DNA of 64,000 bases from BOG-908 sp964242115 (GTDB lineage: Bacteria > Pseudomonadota > Alphaproteobacteria > Acetobacterales > Acetobacteraceae), in NCBI GenBank assembly GCA_964242115.1, contig CAXSZX010000001.1:558001-622000 (forward strand), read 5' to 3'. Under the pieces are notes generated by a model that was not told the DNA's origin, did no database searches, and saw nothing but the letters and a program-made list of their open reading frames with translations. Shown in pieces: positions 8,899 to 16,930 of this stretch; the stretch's first letter is position 1; the number at the start of each line of letters is the position of its first letter. Both the position numbers and the translations under genes were made by a program.

Positions 8899-9084
8899 AA
8901 AAGTGCTCCCGACACGCCTGAATTCTACAATGCGGTACGCATTAGCGAAATAGACTTCACGGCAAAGCGATCAACACCAAGCAGATAGAGTCGGTCATTT
9001 TGCAATAAAATCTTGCTAACGCGTGACGGATTTACAACTCAGAGGTGAGGCGGAACGGTTTGTGTAGACGGGCGTGCATGGCGG

Positions 9085-9160
9085 TGGTGGAGCTGAGGGG
9101 AATCGAACCCCTGACCTCCTCATTGCGAACGAGGCGCTCTCCCAACTGAGCTACAGCCCC
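9085..9160 (-). tRNA. tRNA-Ala (anticodon CGC)
   Basis: Read on the minus strand, the 76-nt sequence begins GGGGCTGTAGCTCAG, has the anticodon loop TTCGCAA (anticodon CGC, codon GCG), the T-arm GGTTCGATTCC, and ends with encoded CCA. The acceptor, D, anticodon (one G-U pair) and T stems all pair. Confidence 0.96.
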
Positions 9161-9213
9161 GCCGTGCAGGCGGCGGAAAATGCTGGAGGGGAACCGCGGC
9201 GTCAAGGGAGGCG

Positions 9214-9416
9214 TGCAAGCAGTTCGTTTTTAAAAAAAAGAACCAAAACGTTCATTCCGTCTACGCGCGCTGCGACAACCGTTTTTGCTTCCTGTTCACG
9301 TCGCGGAGGCGAGACTTAGCGACGCTGGTATGAGCCCTATCGTACGAATAAATCCGCGACAGCCGAGACAAAAGCTCTTTGCTTCTTTTTCTCGAAAAAG
9401 AAGGCTTTGCTACTCT
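9214..9416 (+). repeat. PHE copy 6 (long, imperfect)
   Basis: A left GCAGTTC arm with a mutated hairpin and a right GGCTTTGC arm, separated by about 120 bp instead of the usual 45. The copy has probably been expanded or interrupted. It lies in the gap between tRNA-Ala and the first S10 peptidase. Confidence 0.65.
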
Positions 9417-9480
9417 TCCGCCCAGCTTGCCCCCCGTAAAAATCCAAGCCTAGTGTGCGCCACTTTCGGGAGGCCCACGC

Positions 9481-11115
9481 TTGAGACTGCACGCTCTTCT
9501 ACTGGCCACATGCGTTTCGGCCGCCCTCCCCATGGTCGCCGCCGCTCAGGACGACCCGGCGCCACCCCACAAGGCCGACGCGCCCGCCAAGCCGGCCGAC
9601 GCTGCGGGCAAGCCCGAGGACGCCGGCGCCTTCAAGCCGGAAGCGGTCACCTCCGACGGCTCGGTCACCATCGGCGGCCGCAAGATCGACTACCAGGCGG
9701 TTGCCGGCACGCTGGTGGTGCACCCGAAGGGCTGGGACGACGCGGTGCACGGCGACGCCGCCGCCCAGAAGGAGGCGCACAACCCGCGCGCCGAGGCCTC
9801 GATGTTCTACGTGGCGTATTTTGCCAAGAACACGACCGGCCCGCGCCCGGTCACCTTCATCTACAACGGCGGCCCCGGCTCCTCGACGGTGTGGCTGCAC
9901 ATGGGCGCCTTTGGGCCGCGCCGGGTGGTGACCGCTGACGACAGCCACACCCCGCCGGCACCCTACCAGCTGGTCAACAACGACCAGAGCCTGCTCGACG
10001 CCAGCGACCTGGTGTTCATCGACATGCCGGGCGCCGGCTTCAGCCGCGTCGCCGGGCCGGACAAGGAAAAGGCGTTCTGGGGCATCGACCAGGATGCGCA
10101 CGCCTTTGCCGAGTTCATCACGCAGTTCCTCGGCAAGTACGGCCGCTGGAACTCGCCGAAATACCTGTTCGGCGAGAGCTACGGCACCACCCGCTCGGCG
10201 GTGCTCGCCTGGGTGCTGGAGAGCGAGTACGACGTGGACCTGAACGGCGTGATGCTGCTGAGCCAGATCCTCGCCTTCGACCTCAGCGCGGACCGGGTGG
10301 AGAACAACCCCGGCGTGGACCTCGCCTACGAACTGGCACTGCCCACCTACGCGGCGACGGCGCTGTACCACCACAAGCTGCCAGGCAACCCGCCGGCCGA
10401 CCTGCCCAGCTTCCTGCACCAGGTGGAACACTTCGCGCTGACCGACTACGCCTACGCGCTGGCGCAGGGCGCGCTGCTGCCGAAAGCCGACCACGACGCG
10501 ATCGTGGAGAAGCTGCACGAATACACAGGTCTGCCCGCCGCCTACATCGCCAAGGCCAACTTGCGTGTTGACGGCAGCGAGTTCGAGAAGACCCTGCAGA
10601 CCGATGACGGGCTGACCACCGGCCGGCTGGACACCCGTTTCTCCGGCCCGGAGATGGACCCGCTGAGCAAGGGCAGCGAGTACGACCCGCAATCGGCGGC
10701 ACTCAGCTCGGCCTACATCGCGAGCTTCAACGACTACGCCCGCCACGTGCTGCACTACGGCGACGGCCAGGCATTCAAACCGAGCATACGCGTGTACCGT
10801 AGTTGGGATTCTATGCACCAGCCGCCGGGTGCCAACAACGCGCTGTCGCAGACTGCCAACGTGATGCCGGACCTGGCTGCGGCGATGAAGATGAACCCGA
10901 CGCTGCACGTGCAGCTCAACACCGGGTACTACGACATGGCGACGCCTTACTTTGAGGGCGAGTACGAGCTGCGGCACTTGCCGATGCCGGCGAAGCTGCA
11001 AGGCAACATCGAGATCAAGACGTATCAGTCCGGACATATGGTTTACGCGCATGCGAGCGCGCTGGCGCAGTTGCACGACAATGCAGCCGACTTCATCAAG
11101 CGGACAGAGAAGTAA
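9481..11115 (+). CDS. S10 family serine carboxypeptidase-like protein (copy A)
   Basis: A 544-residue secreted alpha/beta-hydrolase peptidase. A signal peptide (LLLATCVSAALPMVAAAQ) precedes a charged linker. Family motifs are NGGPGSSTVWLHMGAFGPRRV, IDMPGAGFSR and FGESYGTT, with nucleophile Ser at about residue 233, then Asp near 485 (GYYDMATP) and His near 519 (SGHMVYAH). S10 enzymes remove C-terminal residues from peptides at low pH, here presumably in the periplasm. The start is a TTG preceded by GGGAGG. The gene is followed by a close paralogue, with only PHE copy 7 between them. Confidence 0.9.
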   Translation: MRLHALLLATCVSAALPMVAAAQDDPAPPHKADAPAKPADAAGKPEDAGAFKPEAVTSDGSVTIGGRKIDYQAVAGTLVVHPKGWDDAVHGDAAAQKEAHNPRAEASMFYVAYFAKNTTGPRPVTFIYNGGPGSSTVWLHMGAFGPRRVVTADDSHTPPAPYQLVNNDQSLLDASDLVFIDMPGAGFSRVAGPDKEKAFWGIDQDAHAFAEFITQFLGKYGRWNSPKYLFGESYGTTRSAVLAWVLESEYDVDLNGVMLLSQILAFDLSADRVENNPGVDLAYELALPTYAATALYHHKLPGNPPADLPSFLHQVEHFALTDYAYALAQGALLPKADHDAIVEKLHEYTGLPAAYIAKANLRVDGSEFEKTLQTDDGLTTGRLDTRFSGPEMDPLSKGSEYDPQSAALSSAYIASFNDYARHVLHYGDGQAFKPSIRVYRSWDSMHQPPGANNALSQTANVMPDLAAAMKMNPTLHVQLNTGYYDMATPYFEGEYELRHLPMPAKLQGNIEIKTYQSGHMVYAHASALAQLHDNAADFIKRTEK

Positions 11116-11262
11116 GCACGCAGTTCTTTTTTGAAAAAAAGCACTAAAAAACTCTCGCGCTCGCTGTCGCGGACAGCTGAAACAACGCGCTTCACCACGC
11201 CGAACCTACAGAGACCAGAAGTTTTTTTGTTCTTTTTTTCAAAAAAGAACTGCTTTCTTTCT
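11114..11262. repeat. PHE copy 7 (both arms GTTC type)
   Basis: Both ends are the GCAGTTC type, unlike most copies. The centre belongs to the same subfamily as copies 5 and 10. It starts at the stop codon of the first S10 gene and ends 14 bp before the second S10 start. Confidence 0.8.
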
Positions 11263-11276
11263 TCGAGAGGTTCCCA

Positions 11277-12878
11277 ATGCTGAGATCCATCCTGCTCGCC
11301 ACCACCCTCGCCTGGGCGGTGCCCGCGCTGGCCGACGCGCCGAAGCCGCGCGATGCAGCGAAATCCCAGCCCGACATGAAGCCGGACGCCAGGAGCAGCG
11401 ACGGCAGCGTCACCATCGGCGGCAAGCCTGTGGCCTACCAGGCGGTGGCCGGCACGCTGGTGGTGCACCCGAAAGGCTGGGACGACGCGGCCAAGCCGGA
11501 GAAGGACGACAAGGATGGGGATGCCAAGGAGGCGGACGACCACAACCCGACCGCCGAAGCCTCCATGTTCTACGTCGCCTACTTCGCCAAGGGCGCGCCG
11601 GCGGAGGGCCGGCCGATCACCTTCTTCTTCAACGGCGGCCCGGGATCGTCCAGCGTGTGGCTGCACATGGGCGCCTTCGGGCCGCGCCGCGTGGTGACGC
11701 TGGACGACAGCCACACGCCGGCCGCGCCGTACCAGCTGGTGGACAACGGACAGAGCCTGCTCGACGTCACCGACGAGGTGTTCATCGACGCGCCCGGCAC
11801 CGGCTTCAGCCGCATCTCCGGCAAGGACAAGCAAAAGGCGTTCTACGGCATCGACCAGGATGCGCACGCGTTCGCCGAGTTCATCACGTCGTTCATGTCG
11901 AAATACGGCCGCTGGAACTCGCCGAAATACCTCTTCGGCGAGAGCTACGGCACCACGCGCTCTGCCGTGCTGTCCAACTTGTTGCAGTCGGACTACGCGA
12001 CCGACCTGAACGGCGTCATCCTGCTGAGCCAGATCCTCAGCTTCGACGAGAGCGTGGACGGGCCGGAGGCCAACCCCGGCGTGGACACCGCCTACGCGCT
12101 GGCGCTGCCCACCTACGCCGCCACTGCGTTCTACCACCACAAGCTGGGTGGGAACCCGCCGGCCAACCTGCCGGCGTTCCTGGGCGAGGTGGAGCACTTC
12201 GCGTCCAACGACTACCTGCTGGCGCTAGCCGCCGGCGCCGCGCTCGACTCCGCACGCCGCGACGCGATCGCCGGCAAGCTGCACGACTACACCGGATTGC
12301 CCGTCGCCTACATCAAGAAGGCCAACCTGCGCATCACCGGCGGCGAGTTCGAGAAGACCCTGCAGGACGACACCGACACCACCACCGGCCGGCTGGACAC
12401 CCGCTTCTCCGGACCCACGATGGACCCGTTGAGCAAGGAGGCCGACTACGACCCGCAATCGTCGGCGATCTCGTCGGCCTACGTCTCCACCTTCAACGAC
12501 TACGTCCGCCGCGTGCTGCATTACGGCGAGGGGAAAACCTACAAGCCGGAGATCGAGAACGATCACTGGGACTTCCAGCATCAGCCGCCGGGCGCGCCCG
12601 AGGCGCTGCCGATCTCGGCCAACGTGATGCCCGACATTGCCGCGGCGCTGAAGACCAACCCGACGCTGAAGGTGATGCTCAACGCCGGCTATTACGACCT
12701 GGCCACGCCGTTCTACGAGGGAATCTACGAGATGCAGCATCTGCCGATTCCGCAGAAGCTGCAGGCCAACATCGAGTTCAAGCAGTATGAGTCCGGGCAC
12801 ATGGTGTACGCGCACCAGGCGTCGTTGCAGCAATTGCATGATAACGTGGCGGACTTCATCGGCCGCACGCATAAGTAG
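11277..12878 (+). CDS. S10 family serine carboxypeptidase-like protein (copy B)
   Basis: A 533-residue paralogue of the preceding gene, nearly collinear with it. It has a signal peptide (MLRSILLATTLAWAVPALADA), the oxyanion region NGGPGSSSVWLHMGAFGPRRV, the nucleophile motif FGESYGTTRSAVL, the Asp motif NAGYYDLATPFYEG and the His motif ESGHMVYAHQASL. It differs from copy A mainly in an acidic insert before HNPTAEASMFYV and in surface loops. The ATG follows a GAGAGG box. The pair is a tandem duplication that may have diverged in substrate preference; regulation is not evident from sequence. Confidence 0.9.
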   Translation: MLRSILLATTLAWAVPALADAPKPRDAAKSQPDMKPDARSSDGSVTIGGKPVAYQAVAGTLVVHPKGWDDAAKPEKDDKDGDAKEADDHNPTAEASMFYVAYFAKGAPAEGRPITFFFNGGPGSSSVWLHMGAFGPRRVVTLDDSHTPAAPYQLVDNGQSLLDVTDEVFIDAPGTGFSRISGKDKQKAFYGIDQDAHAFAEFITSFMSKYGRWNSPKYLFGESYGTTRSAVLSNLLQSDYATDLNGVILLSQILSFDESVDGPEANPGVDTAYALALPTYAATAFYHHKLGGNPPANLPAFLGEVEHFASNDYLLALAAGAALDSARRDAIAGKLHDYTGLPVAYIKKANLRITGGEFEKTLQDDTDTTTGRLDTRFSGPTMDPLSKEADYDPQSSAISSAYVSTFNDYVRRVLHYGEGKTYKPEIENDHWDFQHQPPGAPEALPISANVMPDIAAALKTNPTLKVMLNAGYYDLATPFYEGIYEMQHLPIPQKLQANIEFKQYESGHMVYAHQASLQQLHDNVADFIGRTHK

Positions 12879-12913
12879 CAACTGGCGGTCCCAGGCTGGT
12901 TCGGCGCCTGGGC

Positions 12914-13024
12914 AGAAAGGCAAGGCCTTCTTTTCTGAAGAAAAGAAGCAAAAGACTTTTGGTCCTGCTGTCGCGAAGGTTCTGCAGCGAATACGCGAGG
13001 GAACAAAGTTTTTTGGTTCTTTGT
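12914..13024 (-). repeat. PHE copy 8 (right hairpin lost)
   Basis: The left GGCCTTC arm and the centre GGTCCTGCTGTCGCG are intact. The right arm stops after TTTTTTGGTTCTTTG, so its hairpin is missing. It lies between co-directional genes. Confidence 0.75.
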
Positions 13025-13163
13025 CGAGTCCACGCGGCCTGGCCGGCAGTGCACATCTGCAACATCGGCCAAGATTATGCCGGCGACGCTCCGCACCGGC
13101 GTCCGATTGTGATAACGCTTTCGTTACGAGCGTGCGCGCTCGGCTGACGGAGGGCGGACGCTG

Positions 13164-14267
13164 GTGGAAGTCGGGACGACAGTGCGGCGTGGCCGCTGCA
13201 ACAATGTCGGGATGTGCGAGAACGCTGTTTTCCAGCGCCCGATCACCGTGCCGGACGGCGAGCCGTTCGTCTGCCCGCAATGCCTGGGCGAGCTGACCGA
13301 CGTGCGCGAGCGCCAGACTGCACACAAGCCCTCCCGGGTGGTGGTACCGCTGGCGGTGCTCTCGGTGGCGGTGGCGGTCGCCGGCTACGCTGCCTGGCGG
13401 GAGTATGGCGCGCCGCACGCGGCCGCACCCGCTTTGTCCGCGGCGAGCGTGGCGCCGGCTGCGTCCGGCGGGGCAGGGCCCGCACCGGCCGGGACGCAGA
13501 GCGCAGCGTTGCCGCCTTCAGCGGCACCGGCGGGCTCGCCGTCCGCGCCCGCGCAGGTGGTGCCTGTGCCACTTGCCTCGAACCCACCAGTTGAGCCGGC
13601 GCAGTCGGCAGCAACACCGGCAACTCCGACGGTCGCGCCGCCCGCAGGCGCGCAGGCCGAAGCCATGCCCATTCCTGGCCAAGCCGCTGACTCGGCAGGA
13701 GCGCCCGGCCAGGTGGCCCAGCAGGCACCGCCGGCGGCCCTGCAGTCGTCAGCCACGCCCGCACCTGTCAGCCAGGCCCCGCCCGCACCGGCGACGGCAC
13801 TCGCCGCACCGCCGGCACAAGCCCCAAACGCCGAGGCGCCGGCCGCAACGGACGCCGCGACGCCGCCCAGCGCTTCAGTGCCCGGTGCAGCCGTTCCGAC
13901 CCAGGCGGTGCGCAGCTTCCTCGGGGACGCCAAACCGGTTCCGGTCACCTTCCATTTCCGGCCTAACTCGGTGCTGCTGAACAGTCACGGCGACCACGAC
14001 GTTGCCCACCTCGTCGCCTACCTTGCTGCCCACCACGCGAGCGGCGCCGAGGTGTACCTGGCAGGCTTTACCGACAACCTCGGCAGTCCCGAAGGCAACC
14101 TGGCGTTTTCCAAGCGTCGTGTGGCGACCGTCGTGGCGGCGCTGGCGGCCGCGGGGGTAAAGCCGGCACACGTGGCCAGCTTCGGCGCCGACATGCCGGT
14201 GGCGGACAACGCTACACCGCGAGGACGCGAGGAGAACCGGCGGGTGGAGGTCTATTTGGGGCAGTGA
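13164..14267 (+). CDS. OmpA-family protein with N-terminal zinc ribbon
   Basis: A 367-residue protein in three parts. Residues 1-45 contain four cysteines spaced C-x5-C ... C-x2-C (RGRCNNVGMCENA, FVCPQCLGEL), a zinc-ribbon-like module. A single membrane helix (VVVPLAVLSVAVAVAGYAAW) follows, then about 170 residues of Ala/Pro-rich linker. The C-terminal 110 residues are an OmpA peptidoglycan-binding domain (VTFHFRPNSVLLNSHGDHDV, GFTDNLGSPEGNLAFSKRRV, ENRRVEVYL). The GTG start is supported by GGAGGGCGG upstream and because the first ribbon cysteine lies before the first ATG. It presumably tethers an inner-membrane-anchored sensor or scaffold to the cell wall, with the ribbon in the cytoplasm. 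Confidence 0.85.
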   Translation: MEVGTTVRRGRCNNVGMCENAVFQRPITVPDGEPFVCPQCLGELTDVRERQTAHKPSRVVVPLAVLSVAVAVAGYAAWREYGAPHAAAPALSAASVAPAASGGAGPAPAGTQSAALPPSAAPAGSPSAPAQVVPVPLASNPPVEPAQSAATPATPTVAPPAGAQAEAMPIPGQAADSAGAPGQVAQQAPPAALQSSATPAPVSQAPPAPATALAAPPAQAPNAEAPAATDAATPPSASVPGAAVPTQAVRSFLGDAKPVPVTFHFRPNSVLLNSHGDHDVAHLVAYLAAHHASGAEVYLAGFTDNLGSPEGNLAFSKRRVATVVAALAAAGVKPAHVASFGADMPVADNATPRGREENRRVEVYLGQ

Positions 14268-14395
14268 GTGAACCCGTGATTTTCTCCGTCCTACGCCTCT
14301 TTGCCGTTCGGAGCGCCACCGCTTAGTCATTCACCTGCTGACCACCGCCCAGGATAGCGCGTTGATGTAAACTCGTGTCGATTTACAACGATTGC

Positions 14396-14948
14396 GGTAC
14401 AGAAACGGGCCAGAACCGCCAGAGCTTCGCGCAGGATGCAGGGCGCGACTTGAGGTTCAAGCCGACGCGTAACACGTCGGGTCAGGCCGTGTCTCTTGTC
14501 GATGAACCTGCGCCCTATAAGCGACTTATCGCGTTGGCCGTGCTTTTTGCATTTTGCATTGCACCGGTTTCCTTCGCTGTCTGTCTCATCGAGCTTTAGA
14601 TGCGAATCTTGCAGGAGCTTGCGTCTATGTCTTTGTATTCATTCTGGTCCAAGTCGTTCGGAAGAATGGAGAGCCTTCCGTTCTCGCTGATCATTTTGGG
14701 ATCACCTCTGTATACTACCCCGCAATCGGCAGCGTGCCGTGGGAGCATATTGAACGGTTCAGCGTGCAAATGTCACGAGCGTCGAGTATCGAGCTGCCAG
14801 TAAAGCTGATTGCACGCCTGCGGAACCCGGAAACCTATGTGTCGAAGTTAAGTTATGACAACGCTATGAGGCGGGGCAGCCTCTCGCTCCGCCGTTTGCA
14901 CTGATTACCTCATCCAAATCGGCTGAAGAGATTGAAACTGTCATCTAA
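14396..14948 (+). pseudogene. Decayed small membrane protein (STM3941/PH-like type)
   Basis: Pieces of one protein appear in three frames in order. Frame 2 has a hydrophobic segment (KRLIALAVLFAFCIAPVSFAVC). Frame 1 has a second helix and a PH-like core (VFILVQVVRKNGEPSVLADHFG, AIGSVPWEHIERFSVQ, VKLIARLRNPETYVSKLS). Frame 3 has the C-terminus ALITSSKSAEEIETVI before a stop at 14948. The order helix, helix, 'GI...IPWE.I', 'L.dPe.Y' resembles small two-helix proteins with a PH-like domain, but that is recognition by pattern only. At least two frameshifts break it. Base composition is lower in GC than its neighbours. Confidence 0.5.
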
Positions 14949-15003
14949 TTGCTTAGACGTGATCCACGCCTTCCAGAGGCAGGAGCGACACGCCTGCCCA
15001 CCC

Positions 15004-15060
15004 CACGACAGCCGCACAAAAGCTTTTTGCTACTTCTTCTCGAAAAAGAAGGCCTTGCTT
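15004..15060 (+). repeat. PHE single arm (copy 9)
   Basis: Only the right GGCCTTGC-type arm with CGACAGCC...CAAAAGCTTTTTGC is present. It lies directly downstream of the DUF697 GTPase gene, just after the decayed gene, so one half was probably lost with the decay. Confidence 0.7.
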
Positions 15061-15065
15061 CTCGC

Positions 15066-16481
15066 CTACCCCGCCGCAAGCGTAATCTTCTGCCCGCCGT
15101 TCTTCCGAGAGTAGCTCTTATAGTAAGTCGGGAACGTCGCCACGATCTCGTCTGCCAGCGGCACGCGCCCGTGTTCCTGCACGAACGCCATCAGGAACGC
15201 GATGTAGATGCGCCCGAGCGTCAGTGTCAGACTTCCGGCGACACCCGCGTTCAGCGCGCCGCCGATCAGCGAGCCCGGTCCGGGGATCAATTTCAGCGCC
15301 GAGCCTACTGCCCAGCGTCCGGCTACTGAGAGCGCCACGCAGCCCAACACTGTGGTCAGCAACTGCAGCACGGCGGTGCGGTCCAGTTCCAGCCCGAAGG
15401 CGGCGGACACGCCCACCAGCATGCCGGTCTGGATCGGCGCCAGCGACAGCGCGTCGGCCAGCGGGATCGGGATGACGGCTGCGGCCGCGGCTGCCGCTGC
15501 GGCTGCGTTGACGTAGTCGTTCGCCGTTTCACGGTTCAGCTCCAGGCTGACCTTCTGCGCCGCGGCAAAGGCAGCGCGGTGGGCGAGCGGCAGCGCGCGG
15601 AACGTTGCCATCACCAAGTCGGACAGGCCATGTGCCGGCCGTTTCGGCTTTGCCAGCGCGCGCACCGGCACGATCGCGTAACGCGGGATGTTGTGCGCCG
15701 TCAGGATGCCGTCGACGATCTCGGCGAACTCCTCGTCGTCGTCGTATTTCGTCAGCACCACGATCGCCGGCACGTTGTAGGCGGCCAGCACGCGCAGCAC
15801 GTCCAGCTCGCAATCCTGCACGCGGCTGCTCGGCTGGGAGATGCACAGCCAGCCGATGTGCAGCTGGTCGCGCGCGTCCTTCATCGAGCGGCACTGTTCG
15901 ATGGCGGTGCGCAGGTCGCTCACCGTGTTCTCGTAGTCCTTGGCTTCCAGCCCTTTGGTGTCGAGGATGCGCAGCGGGATCTTTGTCGAGCTGAACCATT
16001 CGGCGCGCTGGGTCACCGGCTGGCCGGCCGCGGTTTTCGCGAATTGTTCACCGAACACGGCGTTGACCAGCGAGCTCTTGCCCACGCCGGTCTGTCCCGC
16101 CACCAGGATGTTCACGTGGCCGATGCTGCGCAGGTGCTTGGACGTCTCGCGCAGCAGCGGCGTGATCATGTCCTGGTCTTCGCCCTCGGCGGCACCCTCC
16201 TCGGGCACCATCACCTCCTCGCCCGGCAGCAGCCGCAGCAGGTTGTTCAGCGACTGGGTGACGTTCTGCGTGGTGAGCGGCGATCCGCCGAGCTCGATGC
16301 CTTCCACAAAGGAGAGCAGGCTGTGGTCGATGCCGAGCGTCGGGCTGGTGCGTATCTTGTCCGACGAGAGCTGCACCACCAGGCTGGAGGCAAGCGTTGC
16401 GGGCGAAGCGCGGCGCGGCTCGAACGGGATCAGAAAGTCGTCGATATCCGACGAGTTCAGTGCATTGTCGAACTCATCCAT
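15066..16481 (-). CDS. GTPase with C-terminal DUF697-like membrane domain
   Basis: A 471-residue protein. Residues 1-115 are a variable N-terminus. A Ras-like G domain follows with G1 GQTGVGKSSLVNAVFG, G3-like ILDTKGLE and G4 VVLTKYDDD. The C-terminal 170 residues contain an alanine run then IPIPLADALSLAPIQTGMLVGVSAAFG, typical of DUF697, with hydrophobic segments that likely insert in the inner membrane. Members are poorly characterised dynamin- or Era-like GTPases linked to membrane stress or trafficking. It stands alone on its strand, with PHE material at both sides. The start ATG gives MDEFDNALNSSDIDDF; an upstream ribosome binding site is weak. Confidence 0.8.
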   Translation of the reverse strand: MDEFDNALNSSDIDDFLIPFEPRRASPATLASSLVVQLSSDKIRTSPTLGIDHSLLSFVEGIELGGSPLTTQNVTQSLNNLLRLLPGEEVMVPEEGAAEGEDQDMITPLLRETSKHLRSIGHVNILVAGQTGVGKSSLVNAVFGEQFAKTAAGQPVTQRAEWFSSTKIPLRILDTKGLEAKDYENTVSDLRTAIEQCRSMKDARDQLHIGWLCISQPSSRVQDCELDVLRVLAAYNVPAIVVLTKYDDDEEFAEIVDGILTAHNIPRYAIVPVRALAKPKRPAHGLSDLVMATFRALPLAHRAAFAAAQKVSLELNRETANDYVNAAAAAAAAAAVIPIPLADALSLAPIQTGMLVGVSAAFGLELDRTAVLQLLTTVLGCVALSVAGRWAVGSALKLIPGPGSLIGGALNAGVAGSLTLTLGRIYIAFLMAFVQEHGRVPLADEIVATFPTYYKSYSRKNGGQKITLAAG

Positions 16482-16749
16482 GCCATGCCCCCGTCAGCGA
16501 GACCGTTTCGATCATCAAATCATGAGTAGCCTATAATGTCACTTGGCCACAAGCCACTAACTTCGTTACTTCTTACTCCTAATCTGTTTTTCCGCAGCGC
16601 AACGAGTAGTCTCGGCTCGGCTGGTCTTTCAGCGACGTGGTGGCTCTGTCCGACGTCTCGCCGAAAGGGGGCACTTGACCGCTCTGGAAACGGGTCCGTG
16701 GCTCATACCAGCAGTCCGAAACGCTGACTCCCGCGATGAGCTGCGGCGA
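16482..16749. other. Gap upstream of the GTPase gene
   Basis: The 268 bp between the GTPase start and PHE copy 10 hold no supportable ORF or RNA gene. The first 60 bp are AT-richer than surroundings and are the likely GTPase promoter. Confidence 0.4.
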
Positions 16750-16893
16750 GAAAGCAAGGTCTTCTTTCTCGAGAAAAAGAAGCAAAAAGCTTTTGCGCGC
16801 GCTGTCGCGGACGGCTGAAGCGACACGCTTCACCACGGCAAACCCGAGAGAGACTATAGTTTTTCGGTTCTTTGTCCTAAAAAGGACTGCCCG
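16750..16893 (-). repeat. PHE copy 10 (right arm degraded)
   Basis: The left GGTCTTC arm is intact. The centre is the CGGCTGAAGCGACACGCTTCACCACGG subfamily. The right arm is mutated (TTTGTCCTAAAAAGGAC) but still palindromic, which suggests hairpin folding was kept while sequence drifted. Confidence 0.75.
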
Positions 16894-16930
16894 TTTGCCA
16901 TCGTGCGGTTGAGTATCCGGTGCCGGTTCC

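Noticed and set aside
9074..9319. Plus-strand ORF with EGNRTPDLLIANEALSQLS
   Set aside because: It is the antisense of tRNA-Ala, a classic false ORF over tRNA genes.
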